Assembly (NCBI GenBank): GCA_905612515.1 | Contig: CAJQSI010000108.1 | Location: 1-36,373, forward strand | Source of the DNA: an uncultured Opitutales bacterium | GTDB taxonomy: Bacteria; Verrucomicrobiota; Verrucomicrobiia; Opitutales; Seribacteraceae | Length of the DNA: 36,373 nt | Direction: 5' to 3' | Part shown: one piece after another, positions 7,776 to 16,247 of the stretch | Numbering within the stretch: the first letter of the stretch is position 1 | How the letters are laid out: the number at the start of each line of letters is the position of its first letter | Position numbers and translations under genes: made by a program | The notes under the pieces: generated by a model | The model's database searches: none | What the model saw: the letters and a program-made list of their open reading frames with translations, nothing else | What the model was told of the DNA's origin: nothing

Positions 7776-8570
7776 ATGATAGTCGTTCTTCTCCCTGCGT
7801 ACAACGAAGAGGAATCTCTTCCCGCACTTATGCCGAAACTGAGGATTGTTCTCGAGAGCATGGCCGAGGACTACAGGGTGCTAGTCTGCGATGATGGAAG
7901 CAGGGATCACACTGGGGAACAATTGCTTGCTTATGCAAAGGAAATGCCATTGGAGATACTCGATCATTCGATTAACCGCGGGTTGGGCGAAACTTCCCGA
8001 GATCTCTTTGAGCGAGCGTCCGAAATTGCAGAGAAGGACGATGCAATCATTCGACTGGACTGCGATGATACGCACGAACCAGAGTTCATCCCGACGCTCA
8101 TCGAGAAGCTACGGAGTGGTTACGATGTTGTCATCGCCTCTCGTTTCGAACCAGGTGGTGGACAGATGGGTGTGAGCGGATACCGTGCCAGCATCAGTCG
8201 GGCCGCGAACCTGTTCATGAAGGTCTTTTTCCCCATATCAGGCCTCAAGGAATATTCTTGTGGGTTTCGTGCCTACAGGGCCGAGATTATTCAGGAGGCA
8301 ATCGACTTTTATGGGAACAATTTCATCCAACTCAAGGGACTTGGTTTTACTTGTACGCTGGAGAAAATCGTAAAGCTAAAGATGATCGGAGCGAAATTCG
8401 GTGAAGTGCCCTTCATTCTTCGTTACGATCAAAAGCAAAGTGCAAGCAAGATGGTAACCAGTCTAACCACTTACGGTTATTTGACCATGGCTTTCCTCTA
8501 TCACTGGCCTTGGGGCGGTTGGAGGACAGGCTACGCCAAACTTCGCAGAGGTAAAGTATCAAAACGGTAA
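7776..8570 (+). CDS. DPM1/DPG-synthase-like family 2 glycosyltransferase
   Basis: A 264-residue GT2 enzyme of the polyprenyl-phosphate sugar synthase type. It begins V-V-L-L-P-A-Y-N-E-E, followed by V-L-V-C-D-D-G-S-R-D-H-T near residue 36, N-R-G-L-G near residue 67, and the metal-binding D-C-D-D-T-H-E-P near residue 94. S-R-F-E-P-G-G-G resembles the dolichol-phosphate-mannose synthase S-R-Y-x-x-G-G block, and C-G-F-R-A-Y-R is the usual acceptor-loop motif. No C-terminal membrane helices are seen, so it is the soluble class. It may load a polyprenyl-phosphate sugar or add a repeat-unit sugar. The following methyltransferase frame overlaps its end, suggesting a shared transcript. Confidence 0.87.
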   Translation: MIVVLLPAYNEEESLPALMPKLRIVLESMAEDYRVLVCDDGSRDHTGEQLLAYAKEMPLEILDHSINRGLGETSRDLFERASEIAEKDDAIIRLDCDDTHEPEFIPTLIEKLRSGYDVVIASRFEPGGGQMGVSGYRASISRAANLFMKVFFPISGLKEYSCGFRAYRAEIIQEAIDFYGNNFIQLKGLGFTCTLEKIVKLKMIGAKFGEVPFILRYDQKQSASKMVTSLTTYGYLTMAFLYHWPWGGWRTGYAKLRRGKVSKR

Positions 8571-8602
8571 CTGCGGTACGCGATTTTTGGGAGAACAACC
8601 CC

Positions 8603-9385
8603 TTGTGGACGGGGGAAAGCAATTATGAAACAGGAACCCGCGATTTCTTCGAGGAACATGCTCGTGTCTACATCGAAGACTGTTTTGCCGGAGAGTTTGA
8701 TGAAAAGACTATCCCGAGTGTTCCAACCGAGGCCAAGGTGTTGGACCTCGGTTGTGGTCCCGGTTTTTGGGTCATTCAGTTAATCCAGAGGAGAATCGGT
8801 AACCTCGTGGCTGCGGACTTAACCGAGAATGCATTGCAATTGGCCCGGAAGAGGGTCGAGGCCTATGGATGTGAAGGCGTCGAGTTTTCGCGTCAAAATG
8901 CGGAACAACTGACTTTCGCCTCCGAATCCTTTGATCACGTTAACTGTCAGGGCGTGATTCATCATACTCCCAATACTGTGGGGTGCGTGGCCGAGATCGG
9001 CAGAGTGACTAAGTCGGGTGGAACGGCTTGTATCTCCGTTTACTACAAGAATTTTTTTATCCGTAATTGGGGAATTCTGTCGTGGGTTGGGAAGATTGTT
9101 AATATGGTTGGCGGTGGATTGAAGGGGCGTGGTCGGGAAAGTATCTATGCTACTACTGACACCAACGAGATTGTTCGACTTTTCGATGGGGCTGAAAATC
9201 CAATCGGCAAAGCATATTCCAGAAAAGAGTTTGTCGCTATGCTTGAACCGCACTTCACCATTGAACGAACTTTCTTACACTTTTTCCCTGCCCGCAGTCT
9301 TCCCTTCCCTTTTCCCAAGATTTTGCACAGGTTGTTGGATCGAATTCTCGGTTTTATGATTTATGCATCCCTAATTAAGAAGTGA
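8603..9385 (+). CDS. Class I SAM-dependent methyltransferase
   Basis: A methyltransferase of about 260 residues with V-L-D-L-G-C-G-P-G-F-W (motif I) near residue 47, a D-L-T-E-N-A-L segment at the ribose-binding position, F-D-H-V-N-C-Q-G-V-I-H-H-T and V-T-K-S-G-G-T-A-C-I-S-V. It probably methylates a sugar or lipid-linked glycan. The start is uncertain. The TTG at 8603 has GGGAG nine bases upstream, but the frame stays open to 8555, and the extra codons read V-R-D-F-W-E-N-N-P-L, the usual N-terminus of this methyltransferase clade. No ATG, GTG or TTG lies in that upstream part. Either a rare start is used there or the native start was lost by mutation. Confidence 0.83.
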   Translation: MWTGESNYETGTRDFFEEHARVYIEDCFAGEFDEKTIPSVPTEAKVLDLGCGPGFWVIQLIQRRIGNLVAADLTENALQLARKRVEAYGCEGVEFSRQNAEQLTFASESFDHVNCQGVIHHTPNTVGCVAEIGRVTKSGGTACISVYYKNFFIRNWGILSWVGKIVNMVGGGLKGRGRESIYATTDTNEIVRLFDGAENPIGKAYSRKEFVAMLEPHFTIERTFLHFFPARSLPFPFPKILHRLLDRILGFMIYASLIKK

Positions 9386-9470
9386 ATAGCTTGGGCTTCG
9401 AGCATAAGTTCTATGCTGGTTTTCTACGAAGAGAAATAATTGGAGGAAATTTGCATACTTAACTAGAGCG

Positions 9471-11372
9471 ATGTGTGGTATTTGTGGAATTCTGTCTAAT
9501 CCCGAAAATCTCGGTGAACGGGAACGAGATGTTGTTGAGGAAATGAAGGCCAGAATTCTTCACCGGGGGCCGGATGGAGAAGGCCTTCATGTTAACGATT
9601 TCGCCGTTTTGGGGCACCGCAGGTTGGCCATTATCGACCTTGAGCACGGGCAACAACCCATGGCGACTTCCGACGGAAGATTCGTCTTGGTGTTCAATGG
9701 CGAGATCTACAACTATCTGGAGCTGCGTCGCGAGTTAATAGCTGAAGGAGTTCAGTTTCGCACTGAGTCTGACACTGAGGTTCTTCTGCAGTTACTGGTC
9801 AGGAAACGGGAGAAAGCTCTTGCCAAACTCAACGGCATGTTTGCCTTCGTCTTTCTCGAGGTCTCAACAGGCGAATGGCTCATGGCCAGAGATCAATTTG
9901 GCATTAAACCATTCTATTATGCGAACGCTCCTAGCGGTCACTTGCTCTTTGCCTCCGAAATTAAGGCACTTCTTGCGCATCCGGAGATGCAGGCGGAAGT
10001 CAATCCGGTGGGTCTCAACCATTACATGACTTTCCAGTTTTGCCTTAATGGGGAAACGTTATTTCGGAACATACATGCCCTTGAACCAGGACATTACCTT
10101 TTGGGTCGGCGTGGTTCAATAACAAGTAAGACTCGCTACTGGGATGCCGATTTCACCATCGATGAGGATTCGAATGAACGGACTTTTGTCGAGCGACTGA
10201 ACCACTTGCTGGAAGACAGCGTTCGCCTGCAGTTGCGAAGTGACGTTCCACTTGGATGTCACCTTTCAGGTGGGTTGGACTCAAGTACAGTCACCTGTTT
10301 GGTTTCGCAATATATTGAGGAGCCCGTACAGACTTTCACCGGTAAGTTTGGCGAGGGTGCGAGATACGACGAATCTAACTATGCTCGAATGGTTGCGAAC
10401 CATGTCGGCGCGGTTATGAACGAGGTGATGCCCACGGCACGAGATTTCGTCGAGTACCTGCCCCGCATCATACGGTCGTTGGACGAACCCGTGGCCGGTC
10501 CCGGAGTGTTTCCTCAATTCATGGTTAGCAAACTTGCCGCGGAACGCGTCAAGGTGGTTCTTGGCGGTCAGGGTGGAGACGAGATATTTGGTGGTTATGC
10601 CCGTTACCTTTTGGGCTATTTGGAACAGGCTCTCAAAGGTGCCATTTATGAAACGCAGGAGGAGGGCAAACACTTGGTCGGTTTGGATAGCATCATTCCC
10701 AACCTGCCTTTACTCAAAGACTACTCTCCTTTAATGAAAAGCTTTTGGCGTGAAGGTCTATTCGACGAAATGGACGCCCGCTATTTTCGGCTGATTGATC
10801 GCAGTCCCAACTTGGAAGGCATGCTCACTCCGGATGCCTTGGCGGGATTGAATCGCCAACGAACCTTTGAGGAATTTCGGGATTTGTTTAACCATCCGGA
10901 AACCAAGTCCTACATCAACAAGATGACACATTTTGACTTCAAGACTCTCTTGCCCGCACTCCTGCAGGTTGAGGATCGGGTCAGCATGGCGGTATCTCTG
11001 GAATCTCGCGTGCCTTTGCTCGATACGCGTATTATGGAACTCGTGGCGTCCGCTCCGCCTGCGATAAAGTTCGCTGGAGGCGAGACGAAGGCACTGCTTA
11101 AGAAGGCTGTGATGGGGAGCGTGCCCGATACAATTCTGCAGCGGAAGGACAAGATGGGATTCCCGGTGCCTTTGGGGGAGTGGATGGAGGGAGGTGTCGT
11201 TCGTGATTTCGTGAACGACGTTCTTCTCTCCCAAGCCAGCCTTGAGCGTGGTTTATACAAAAGGGAAGCCTTGGAGAAGATAACCAGTCGCCAAGGATTG
11301 GGTGGGCGCAGCTTCTGGGGAGCCTTGTGTTTGGAGTTGTGGCATCAGGCGTATGTCGACAAATCTGCGTGA
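9471..11372 (+). CDS. asnB: Glutamine-hydrolysing asparagine synthetase-type amidotransferase
   Basis: A 633-residue AsnB-family protein. The start ATG is followed directly by the nucleophile Cys2 in M-C-G-I-C-G-I-L, so the N-terminal nucleophile glutaminase domain is intact (R-H-R-G-P-D-G-type loop as H-R-G-P-D-G-E-G, then F-N-G-E-I-Y-N-Y). The synthetase domain has the ATP PP-loop S-G-G-L-D-S-S at 266-272 and V-V-L-G-G-Q-G-G-D-E-I-F-G-G-Y. In glycan loci, AsnB-type enzymes often amidate uronic-acid carboxyls rather than aspartate; that role is inferred from the surroundings. The gene opens a five-gene run joined by 4-base overlaps. A GGAGG lies 23-29 bases upstream, too far to serve the ATG in the usual way. 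Confidence 0.92.
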   Translation: MCGICGILSNPENLGERERDVVEEMKARILHRGPDGEGLHVNDFAVLGHRRLAIIDLEHGQQPMATSDGRFVLVFNGEIYNYLELRRELIAEGVQFRTESDTEVLLQLLVRKREKALAKLNGMFAFVFLEVSTGEWLMARDQFGIKPFYYANAPSGHLLFASEIKALLAHPEMQAEVNPVGLNHYMTFQFCLNGETLFRNIHALEPGHYLLGRRGSITSKTRYWDADFTIDEDSNERTFVERLNHLLEDSVRLQLRSDVPLGCHLSGGLDSSTVTCLVSQYIEEPVQTFTGKFGEGARYDESNYARMVANHVGAVMNEVMPTARDFVEYLPRIIRSLDEPVAGPGVFPQFMVSKLAAERVKVVLGGQGGDEIFGGYARYLLGYLEQALKGAIYETQEEGKHLVGLDSIIPNLPLLKDYSPLMKSFWREGLFDEMDARYFRLIDRSPNLEGMLTPDALAGLNRQRTFEEFRDLFNHPETKSYINKMTHFDFKTLLPALLQVEDRVSMAVSLESRVPLLDTRIMELVASAPPAIKFAGGETKALLKKAVMGSVPDTILQRKDKMGFPVPLGEWMEGGVVRDFVNDVLLSQASLERGLYKREALEKITSRQGLGGRSFWGALCLELWHQAYVDKSA

Positions 11373-12682
11373 CTGTACTTGAACCCCAAAAGACTGCCAA
11401 CGAAAGGTCTTCGCTTTTAAAAGCCTTGGATCGGTATTGGCCGAATGGTTCGGAAGCTGTGGCAACCCTTCCTATAGTGGCTTGGGAGATGCAACGGTCC
11501 GAGTCTCTGCCTCCAGCATGCGAATCGATCGCTTTGCCTGAATGGGCCGAAGAAATGTCGGTCGATGGCGGTTTGCTTATCCCGCGATGGGCTTTTCTTC
11601 TTGCGGAGGGAGAATGGGCTAAAGTGGATTGGTTTGCCGTCTGCTTTTGGTATCTCCACAATCTTGCAGAGAGGGCGTATGAGAATGCCAACGGTCCGAT
11701 TCATTCCTATGCTTTTCGACTGAAAGGTTGGGACTCGCGCCTTTGGGAACGAGCGTGGGTCAATCGGATCGCCCTTTTCCTAAGACGATGGGCCGTCCGT
11801 GAGTCAGGTAAGGACGAAGACGAGCTCCTCGGTCCATTGCCCGAGACGGAGATTGTCCTTACCCACGACGTCGATGCCATCGAAAAGACTCTTGCGATTC
11901 GTCTCAAGCAAACGGCTTTTCACGGTTTTAATGCTATCCGTTTTCTTTGTTGTTTTCGTTTAGGCCAATCTTTCCAGCGGGTTTTTCGCGCTTTTCACTT
12001 TCTTCTATCTCGTGAAAACTATTGGTGTTTTGATCAAATCCTAGAACTGGAGAGAAAACACGGTGTAAAAAGCCGTTTTCACTTTTATGCCGGAAAAATT
12101 GCCTGTGGCCGCGGGTTGAAGAAGTGGTTGATGGATCCGGCCTACGACGTGCATGAAAAACGTCTCAGCGAGCAGATCGCCCAACTGCGAAAGAAAAAAT
12201 GCGAGGTGGGATTGCATCAGTCCTTCGACGCATGGAGTGATCGTGACTACATGCGGGAGGAGAAGCGTAATTTGGAACAGGCGCTGGGCGAGGAAGTGAC
12301 GACTTGTCGACAGCATTGGCTTCGTTTTAGCTTCCGCGATACTTGGAAAACTCAGCAAGAGGCCGGCTTTAGGCAAGATGCCACCTTGGGCTTCAACGAT
12401 CGTTCCGCTTTTCGAAATGGAGCTGCTCTTGCATTCAATCCGATCAATGTTGGATACGAAAACCAATTGGATTTCGTAGCTTTCCCCATGGTTTTGATGG
12501 ATTCCCATCTATACGATTACCATAGCTTTCAAGCCGAAGAACGAAATCGAGAATTGAGCCGTTGGCTTGATGAAATCAAGGCCGTGCGTGGTCAGGCGAC
12601 TATCATTTGGCATCAGCGCGTCATGAGCGAGGATTATGGTTGGGCTGAAGGATACGAGGAACTGTTGAGCAAGCTCACATGA
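11369..12682 (+). CDS. Polysaccharide-deacetylase-like protein
   Basis: A protein of about 437 residues; the start is taken as GTG at 11369, overlapping the asnB stop (GTGA). An upstream in-frame TTG at 11327 would force a 46-base overlap and is less likely. The N-terminal 160 residues are a lead domain. V-L-T-H-D-V-D at 163-169 looks like the metal-binding T-H-D-V-D motif of deacetylase-like proteins in polysaccharide clusters. G-L-H-Q-S at 281-285 and R-Q-H-W-L-R-F at 314-320 follow, with G-F-R and F-N-P segments later, as in the NodB-like barrel. Its likely role is removing an N- or O-acyl group from a sugar, but catalytic activity is unproven. Its stop overlaps the next ATG. Confidence 0.75.
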   Translation: MTVLEPQKTANERSSLLKALDRYWPNGSEAVATLPIVAWEMQRSESLPPACESIALPEWAEEMSVDGGLLIPRWAFLLAEGEWAKVDWFAVCFWYLHNLAERAYENANGPIHSYAFRLKGWDSRLWERAWVNRIALFLRRWAVRESGKDEDELLGPLPETEIVLTHDVDAIEKTLAIRLKQTAFHGFNAIRFLCCFRLGQSFQRVFRAFHFLLSRENYWCFDQILELERKHGVKSRFHFYAGKIACGRGLKKWLMDPAYDVHEKRLSEQIAQLRKKKCEVGLHQSFDAWSDRDYMREEKRNLEQALGEEVTTCRQHWLRFSFRDTWKTQQEAGFRQDATLGFNDRSAFRNGAALAFNPINVGYENQLDFVAFPMVLMDSHLYDYHSFQAEERNRELSRWLDEIKAVRGQATIIWHQRVMSEDYGWAEGYEELLSKLT

Positions 12683-13491
12683 AAAATCATTCCGGTATTC
12701 TCTGTAAGTTGCCTGCTTACTTATCCGTGCCTTTGTTCGGCGATCGGGAGCGTTGGGGGCTCGTGCCGATCGAGGATGATCCGTGTTGGCGGGAATGGAC
12801 GGACCAAGTCTATTCCGCCTTCTACTACGCGAATCAAAAGGGTGGCGTTGGGAATTACATAAACAACGCGGGTTACGGGATCCTGAAGGGGGGGGATCTT
12901 TCTGGAATGAGAGTGCTTGAGATTGGTCCGGGTGAGATCAGGCATCTGTCTCAATGGTTTCCGAACTCATGTTCCGAAAGACTGGGCCGAGCGATCTCTT
13001 ACCCTCAATATGTTATCGCAGATATTCGGCAGGATATGCTGGACCGTTCTGTCGAAGTCCTCAAAAATGCAGGCCTCCCTTGTGAAACACAGTTACTGCA
13101 ACGCAGTCAGACCGCGTTGCCATTCGCGGATGAGGAATTTGACCGAATCATCACTTTTTACGCTCTCGAGCATGTCTATCCGCTGGGGCCTTATCTTGAT
13201 GAAATGAAACGGATTCTGAAGCCCGGAGGCAAGCTCATTGGTGCTATTCCGGCTGAAGGTGGTCTTGCTTGGGGCTTAGGTCGTTTCCTGACCAGCAGGC
13301 GATGGCTAAAGAAAAACACGAATATCGATCCCGACAAGCTTATCTGTTGGGAACACCCGAATTTTGCTAACTACATCTTGTCCGAGTTGACTGAGCGATT
13401 CGATCAAGTGTGCCGGCAATATTGGCCTTTCCGCTTTCCCTGCGTTGATCTCAATCTTGTAGTGAATTTCATTTATCGAAAAGCGAATTGA
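12679..13491 (+). CDS. Class I SAM-dependent methyltransferase
   Basis: A 270-residue methyltransferase. An N-terminal region of about 70 residues precedes V-L-E-I-G-P-G-E (motif I). V-I-A-D-I-R-Q-D-M-L gives the acidic residue after strand 2, L-P-F-A-D-E-E-F-D-R-I-I-T-F-Y-A-L-E-H-V is the motif II/III region, and I-L-K-P-G-G-K-L-I-G-A-I-P matches the late strand block. It is translationally coupled on both sides (ATGA before it, TTGA after it), so it should work with the deacetylase-like and toroid proteins on one glycan. The substrate, a sugar hydroxyl or amine, cannot be told from sequence. Confidence 0.85.
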   Translation: MKNHSGILCKLPAYLSVPLFGDRERWGLVPIEDDPCWREWTDQVYSAFYYANQKGGVGNYINNAGYGILKGGDLSGMRVLEIGPGEIRHLSQWFPNSCSERLGRAISYPQYVIADIRQDMLDRSVEVLKNAGLPCETQLLQRSQTALPFADEEFDRIITFYALEHVYPLGPYLDEMKRILKPGGKLIGAIPAEGGLAWGLGRFLTSRRWLKKNTNIDPDKLICWEHPNFANYILSELTERFDQVCRQYWPFRFPCVDLNLVVNFIYRKAN

Positions 13492-15029
13492 AAAATAATC
13501 CCTACCTCTTTCAAATACACCAGAATCTCCCTCGTCTGCTCGCTCTCCTCGATGCCGACCCTTCAAGCCGAAGTTATGGGCAAGGAGACCGTCGACACTG
13601 GGCATGGGGGCTTAGCGATTTTGGGAATGGCGCATTTCAGGGCGCAGCCAATGGATTGTCCATCTTGGTTGTGCATGGTTTGTTGCCTGATGGCTTTTCC
13701 GAAGAGAAAATACTTCGGCGCATTCAAGCCATGTTTCATGGAGCGGATAAATTGCGAAGAAGGAATGGTAGTATGGAAGAAGCTTTTCCTTACGAGGGTT
13801 CCTTCTGCGTCACAGCCCTGGTGGCTTACGACTTGCTCTCGGCGATCGAACAATTGGGGGATCGTTTGGCATCCGAGCAAAAGGAAGCCTGTTTGGAAGT
13901 CGTCAGGCCCATGATCGGCTTTCTACTATGTTCGGACGAAACCCATGCCATCATCTCCAACCATTTGGCAACGGCGGTGTCGGCTCTATGCAAGTGGGAT
14001 AAGGTTGCAGGCGAAGGAGTCGATGTGCGTGTGCGGGAACTTCTTGATCGCATCCTCGAGAACCAATCGGATGAAGGTTGGTTCATGGAATATGAAGGAG
14101 CCGATCCCGGCTATCAAAGTTTATGTACTTACTATCTCGCGGATGTCCATCGAATGCGCCCGGACTTTGAGCTTGCGGAACCTTTACGAAATTCTTTGCG
14201 CTTCCTTTGGCATTTCGCTCACCCCGATGGTTCTTTCGGTGGTTTCTACGGAAGTCGAAATACTCGTTTTTATTTTCCTGCAGGCATGGAATGCCTTGCC
14301 CGTGAGATTCCAGAGGCTGCGGCCCTAGCCAACCATATGCGCCGTTCCATCCAAGATCAACGCGTGGTCACTCTTTCAACCATGGACGAACCCAACTTGA
14401 TTCCCATGTTCAATTCCTATTGCTTGTCTGCGTCTCGCTCGGTGAAATATGGGAAGCCGCCAAGCTTGCCTTGCCATGAAACCACACCTTTGCGCAGACA
14501 TTGGCCAGAGGCAGGTATGTTCCTCGACCGTGGAGAAACCCATTACACTATCGTTTCTACTTCCAAAGGGGGAGTGATCATGCATTTCGAGAACGGCGTA
14601 AGAACGGTGGCGGACGGCGGCATGGTCGCAGGGAAAGACACTCGGATTCAGTTTGCAACGCAGTCCCATCGTCCATCCAATCGGGTGGAGTTTCAAGGCG
14701 ATCGGTTGACCGTTCATTCGGAGTTCCGTCCCATTAACCGGCGTTTGCCAACTCCCCGGCAATTCCTTGCTTTGCGCTGCCTGAATCTGAGTGTCATGCG
14801 TCTGGCGTGGTTGCGTGAGTGGGTCAAGCGTCTGTTGGTGAGGTTGCTGATTACGAGAAAGGGTGGAGTAGTCGGGCGCAACATCCGTTCCATCAACCTC
14901 GGGTCAACTGTCTCCATTGACGATCAGCAGAATTTACCTTCGGGGATCACCGCACGTGGATCAGGTGAGTTCTTCACGACCATCCACATGGCGAGTCGGG
15001 GTTACTGGCAAATCCAAGACGATTCATGA
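13488..15029 (+). CDS. Alpha/alpha-toroid protein, heparinase II/III-like
   Basis: A 513-residue protein starting at a TTG that overlaps the previous stop (TTGA). Residues 1-320 are helical with regularly spaced aromatic and glycine turns (Y-G-Q-G-D-R-R-H-W-A-W near residue 30, D-E-G-W-F-M-E-Y-E-G-A-D-P-G-Y, P-D-G-S-F-G-G-F-Y), as in alpha/alpha toroid lyases and glycosidases. Residues 345-513 are rich in beta strands and include G-G-V-I-M-H-F-E-N-G and V-A-D-G-G-M, reminiscent of the C-terminal sandwich of heparinase II/III proteins. No signal peptide is visible, so it appears cytoplasmic, unlike typical secreted lyases. I cannot identify catalytic residues with confidence. It may process or sense a lipid-linked uronic acid glycan. 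Confidence 0.6.
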   Translation: MKNNPYLFQIHQNLPRLLALLDADPSSRSYGQGDRRHWAWGLSDFGNGAFQGAANGLSILVVHGLLPDGFSEEKILRRIQAMFHGADKLRRRNGSMEEAFPYEGSFCVTALVAYDLLSAIEQLGDRLASEQKEACLEVVRPMIGFLLCSDETHAIISNHLATAVSALCKWDKVAGEGVDVRVRELLDRILENQSDEGWFMEYEGADPGYQSLCTYYLADVHRMRPDFELAEPLRNSLRFLWHFAHPDGSFGGFYGSRNTRFYFPAGMECLAREIPEAAALANHMRRSIQDQRVVTLSTMDEPNLIPMFNSYCLSASRSVKYGKPPSLPCHETTPLRRHWPEAGMFLDRGETHYTIVSTSKGGVIMHFENGVRTVADGGMVAGKDTRIQFATQSHRPSNRVEFQGDRLTVHSEFRPINRRLPTPRQFLALRCLNLSVMRLAWLREWVKRLLVRLLITRKGGVVGRNIRSINLGSTVSIDDQQNLPSGITARGSGEFFTTIHMASRGYWQIQDDS

Positions 15030-16177
15030 TTCCTCGCTTCAAGCCTCGCTATGGTTGGGCGGAATGGAAGACTGCCTTTACCTTTTGGTCCCGAGGCAAC
15101 ATACCGCAATACGAAAAGGCTTTCGCCGAAAAATTCAAACGTGAGCAAGGCGTGATGTTTCCACATGGACGGACCGGCATATTTGCTCTCCTCAAGGTGT
15201 GGGAACTTGACCAAGTCGAAGTCGTTTGTCCTGCTTACACCTGTGTCGTTGTGCCTCATGCAATTGTCCTAAGCGGAAACATTCCGGTGTTCGTGGACTG
15301 CGAGCAAGGAAGTTTCAACATGAACCTGAAGGGTATCCATCGCGCGATTACCGAAAAAACCCGCGTTATCATTCCGACTCATCTTTTCGGCTATCCCATG
15401 GACGTTCATGCCGTGCAGGAGATAGCAGAGGAGGCATCGAGGAGATACGGTCACAAGGTCTATGTCGTTCAGGATTGCGCTCACAGTTTTGGTGCAAAAT
15501 GGCGAAGTGAGTTGGTTACTACATACGGTGATGCTGCCATCTTTGGTTCCAATATTAGTAAGCTCATCAACTCTATTTTCGGTGGTATGGTGATTACGGG
15601 AGAGGAAGCTTTAGCGGTTAAACTTAGGGTATGGCGGGACAAGAATCTGATCGAGAAAGGTTGGCTGAAATCGCTAATGCGTTTATTCTACTTTGTTGCC
15701 GTGGGTCTTGCCTTTCACCCTAATTTTTATGGTTTTGTTCATTGGTTGGAAAGAAAGGGTTTGCTGAACCGCTTCGTAAAGTATTACGATGAAGATGCCA
15801 TCGATTTTCCCACCGATTGGAATCACGCACCGGCAGAAATCGAGGCAAGAGTCGGTCTGGTTCATCTTCGCAGGTACGACCACATCGTCGAGAACCGTCG
15901 TAGGTTGGCCAATCGTTTGGTCGAGGAAATGAGCGGCAGGGACGACATCAGCATGCTTCCTTTCGAGGACGGTGCGACTTACAGTCACATTGTCGCTCTG
16001 GTGGAGGATCGTGACTTGTGGGTGAACCGCTACCGTAGGAAAGGCGAGCAATTGGGAATTCTCATCGAGTATTCAGTGCCTTCGATCAAGACGTACTGCA
16101 GGTATGCGAAAGATGGGTTCGAAGTGTCGGATTCGTACAAAGATCGAACCATAAACTTTAGTACCGCTCGTGAGTAA
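15026..16177 (+). CDS. DegT/DnrJ/EryC1-family aminotransferase, shortened C-terminus
   Basis: A 383-residue PLP-dependent sugar aminotransferase family protein. The PLP-phosphate side reads P-H-G-R-T-G at 46-51, the ring-contacting Asp150 and His153 lie in V-V-Q-D-C-A-H-S-F-G-A, and the Schiff-base lysine is probably Lys179 in G-S-N-I-S-K-L-I. Such enzymes put an amino group on a keto nucleotide sugar. A long insert around residues 205-245 includes a hydrophobic segment (F-Y-F-V-A-V-G-L-A-F). The protein stops at I-N-F-S-T-A-R-E, some 25-30 residues before the usual family end, exactly where the AT-rich formyltransferase region begins. Loss of the tail by recombination is likely, and activity is uncertain. 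It overlaps the toroid stop (ATGA). Confidence 0.8.
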   Translation: MIPRFKPRYGWAEWKTAFTFWSRGNIPQYEKAFAEKFKREQGVMFPHGRTGIFALLKVWELDQVEVVCPAYTCVVVPHAIVLSGNIPVFVDCEQGSFNMNLKGIHRAITEKTRVIIPTHLFGYPMDVHAVQEIAEEASRRYGHKVYVVQDCAHSFGAKWRSELVTTYGDAAIFGSNISKLINSIFGGMVITGEEALAVKLRVWRDKNLIEKGWLKSLMRLFYFVAVGLAFHPNFYGFVHWLERKGLLNRFVKYYDEDAIDFPTDWNHAPAEIEARVGLVHLRRYDHIVENRRRLANRLVEEMSGRDDISMLPFEDGATYSHIVALVEDRDLWVNRYRRKGEQLGILIEYSVPSIKTYCRYAKDGFEVSDSYKDRTINFSTARE

Positions 16178-16247
16178 ATCGAAATTTCGTTTTTTTGCCT
16201 AGTCCGTGCCTAACTCAACTCATGAGAGTGAAACTTATCACGGTCCG

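Noticed and set aside
11327-11368. TTG at 11327 as start of the deacetylase-like gene
   Set aside because: It gives a 46-base overlap with asnB; the GTG at 11369 gives the 4-base GTGA overlap seen throughout this operon.
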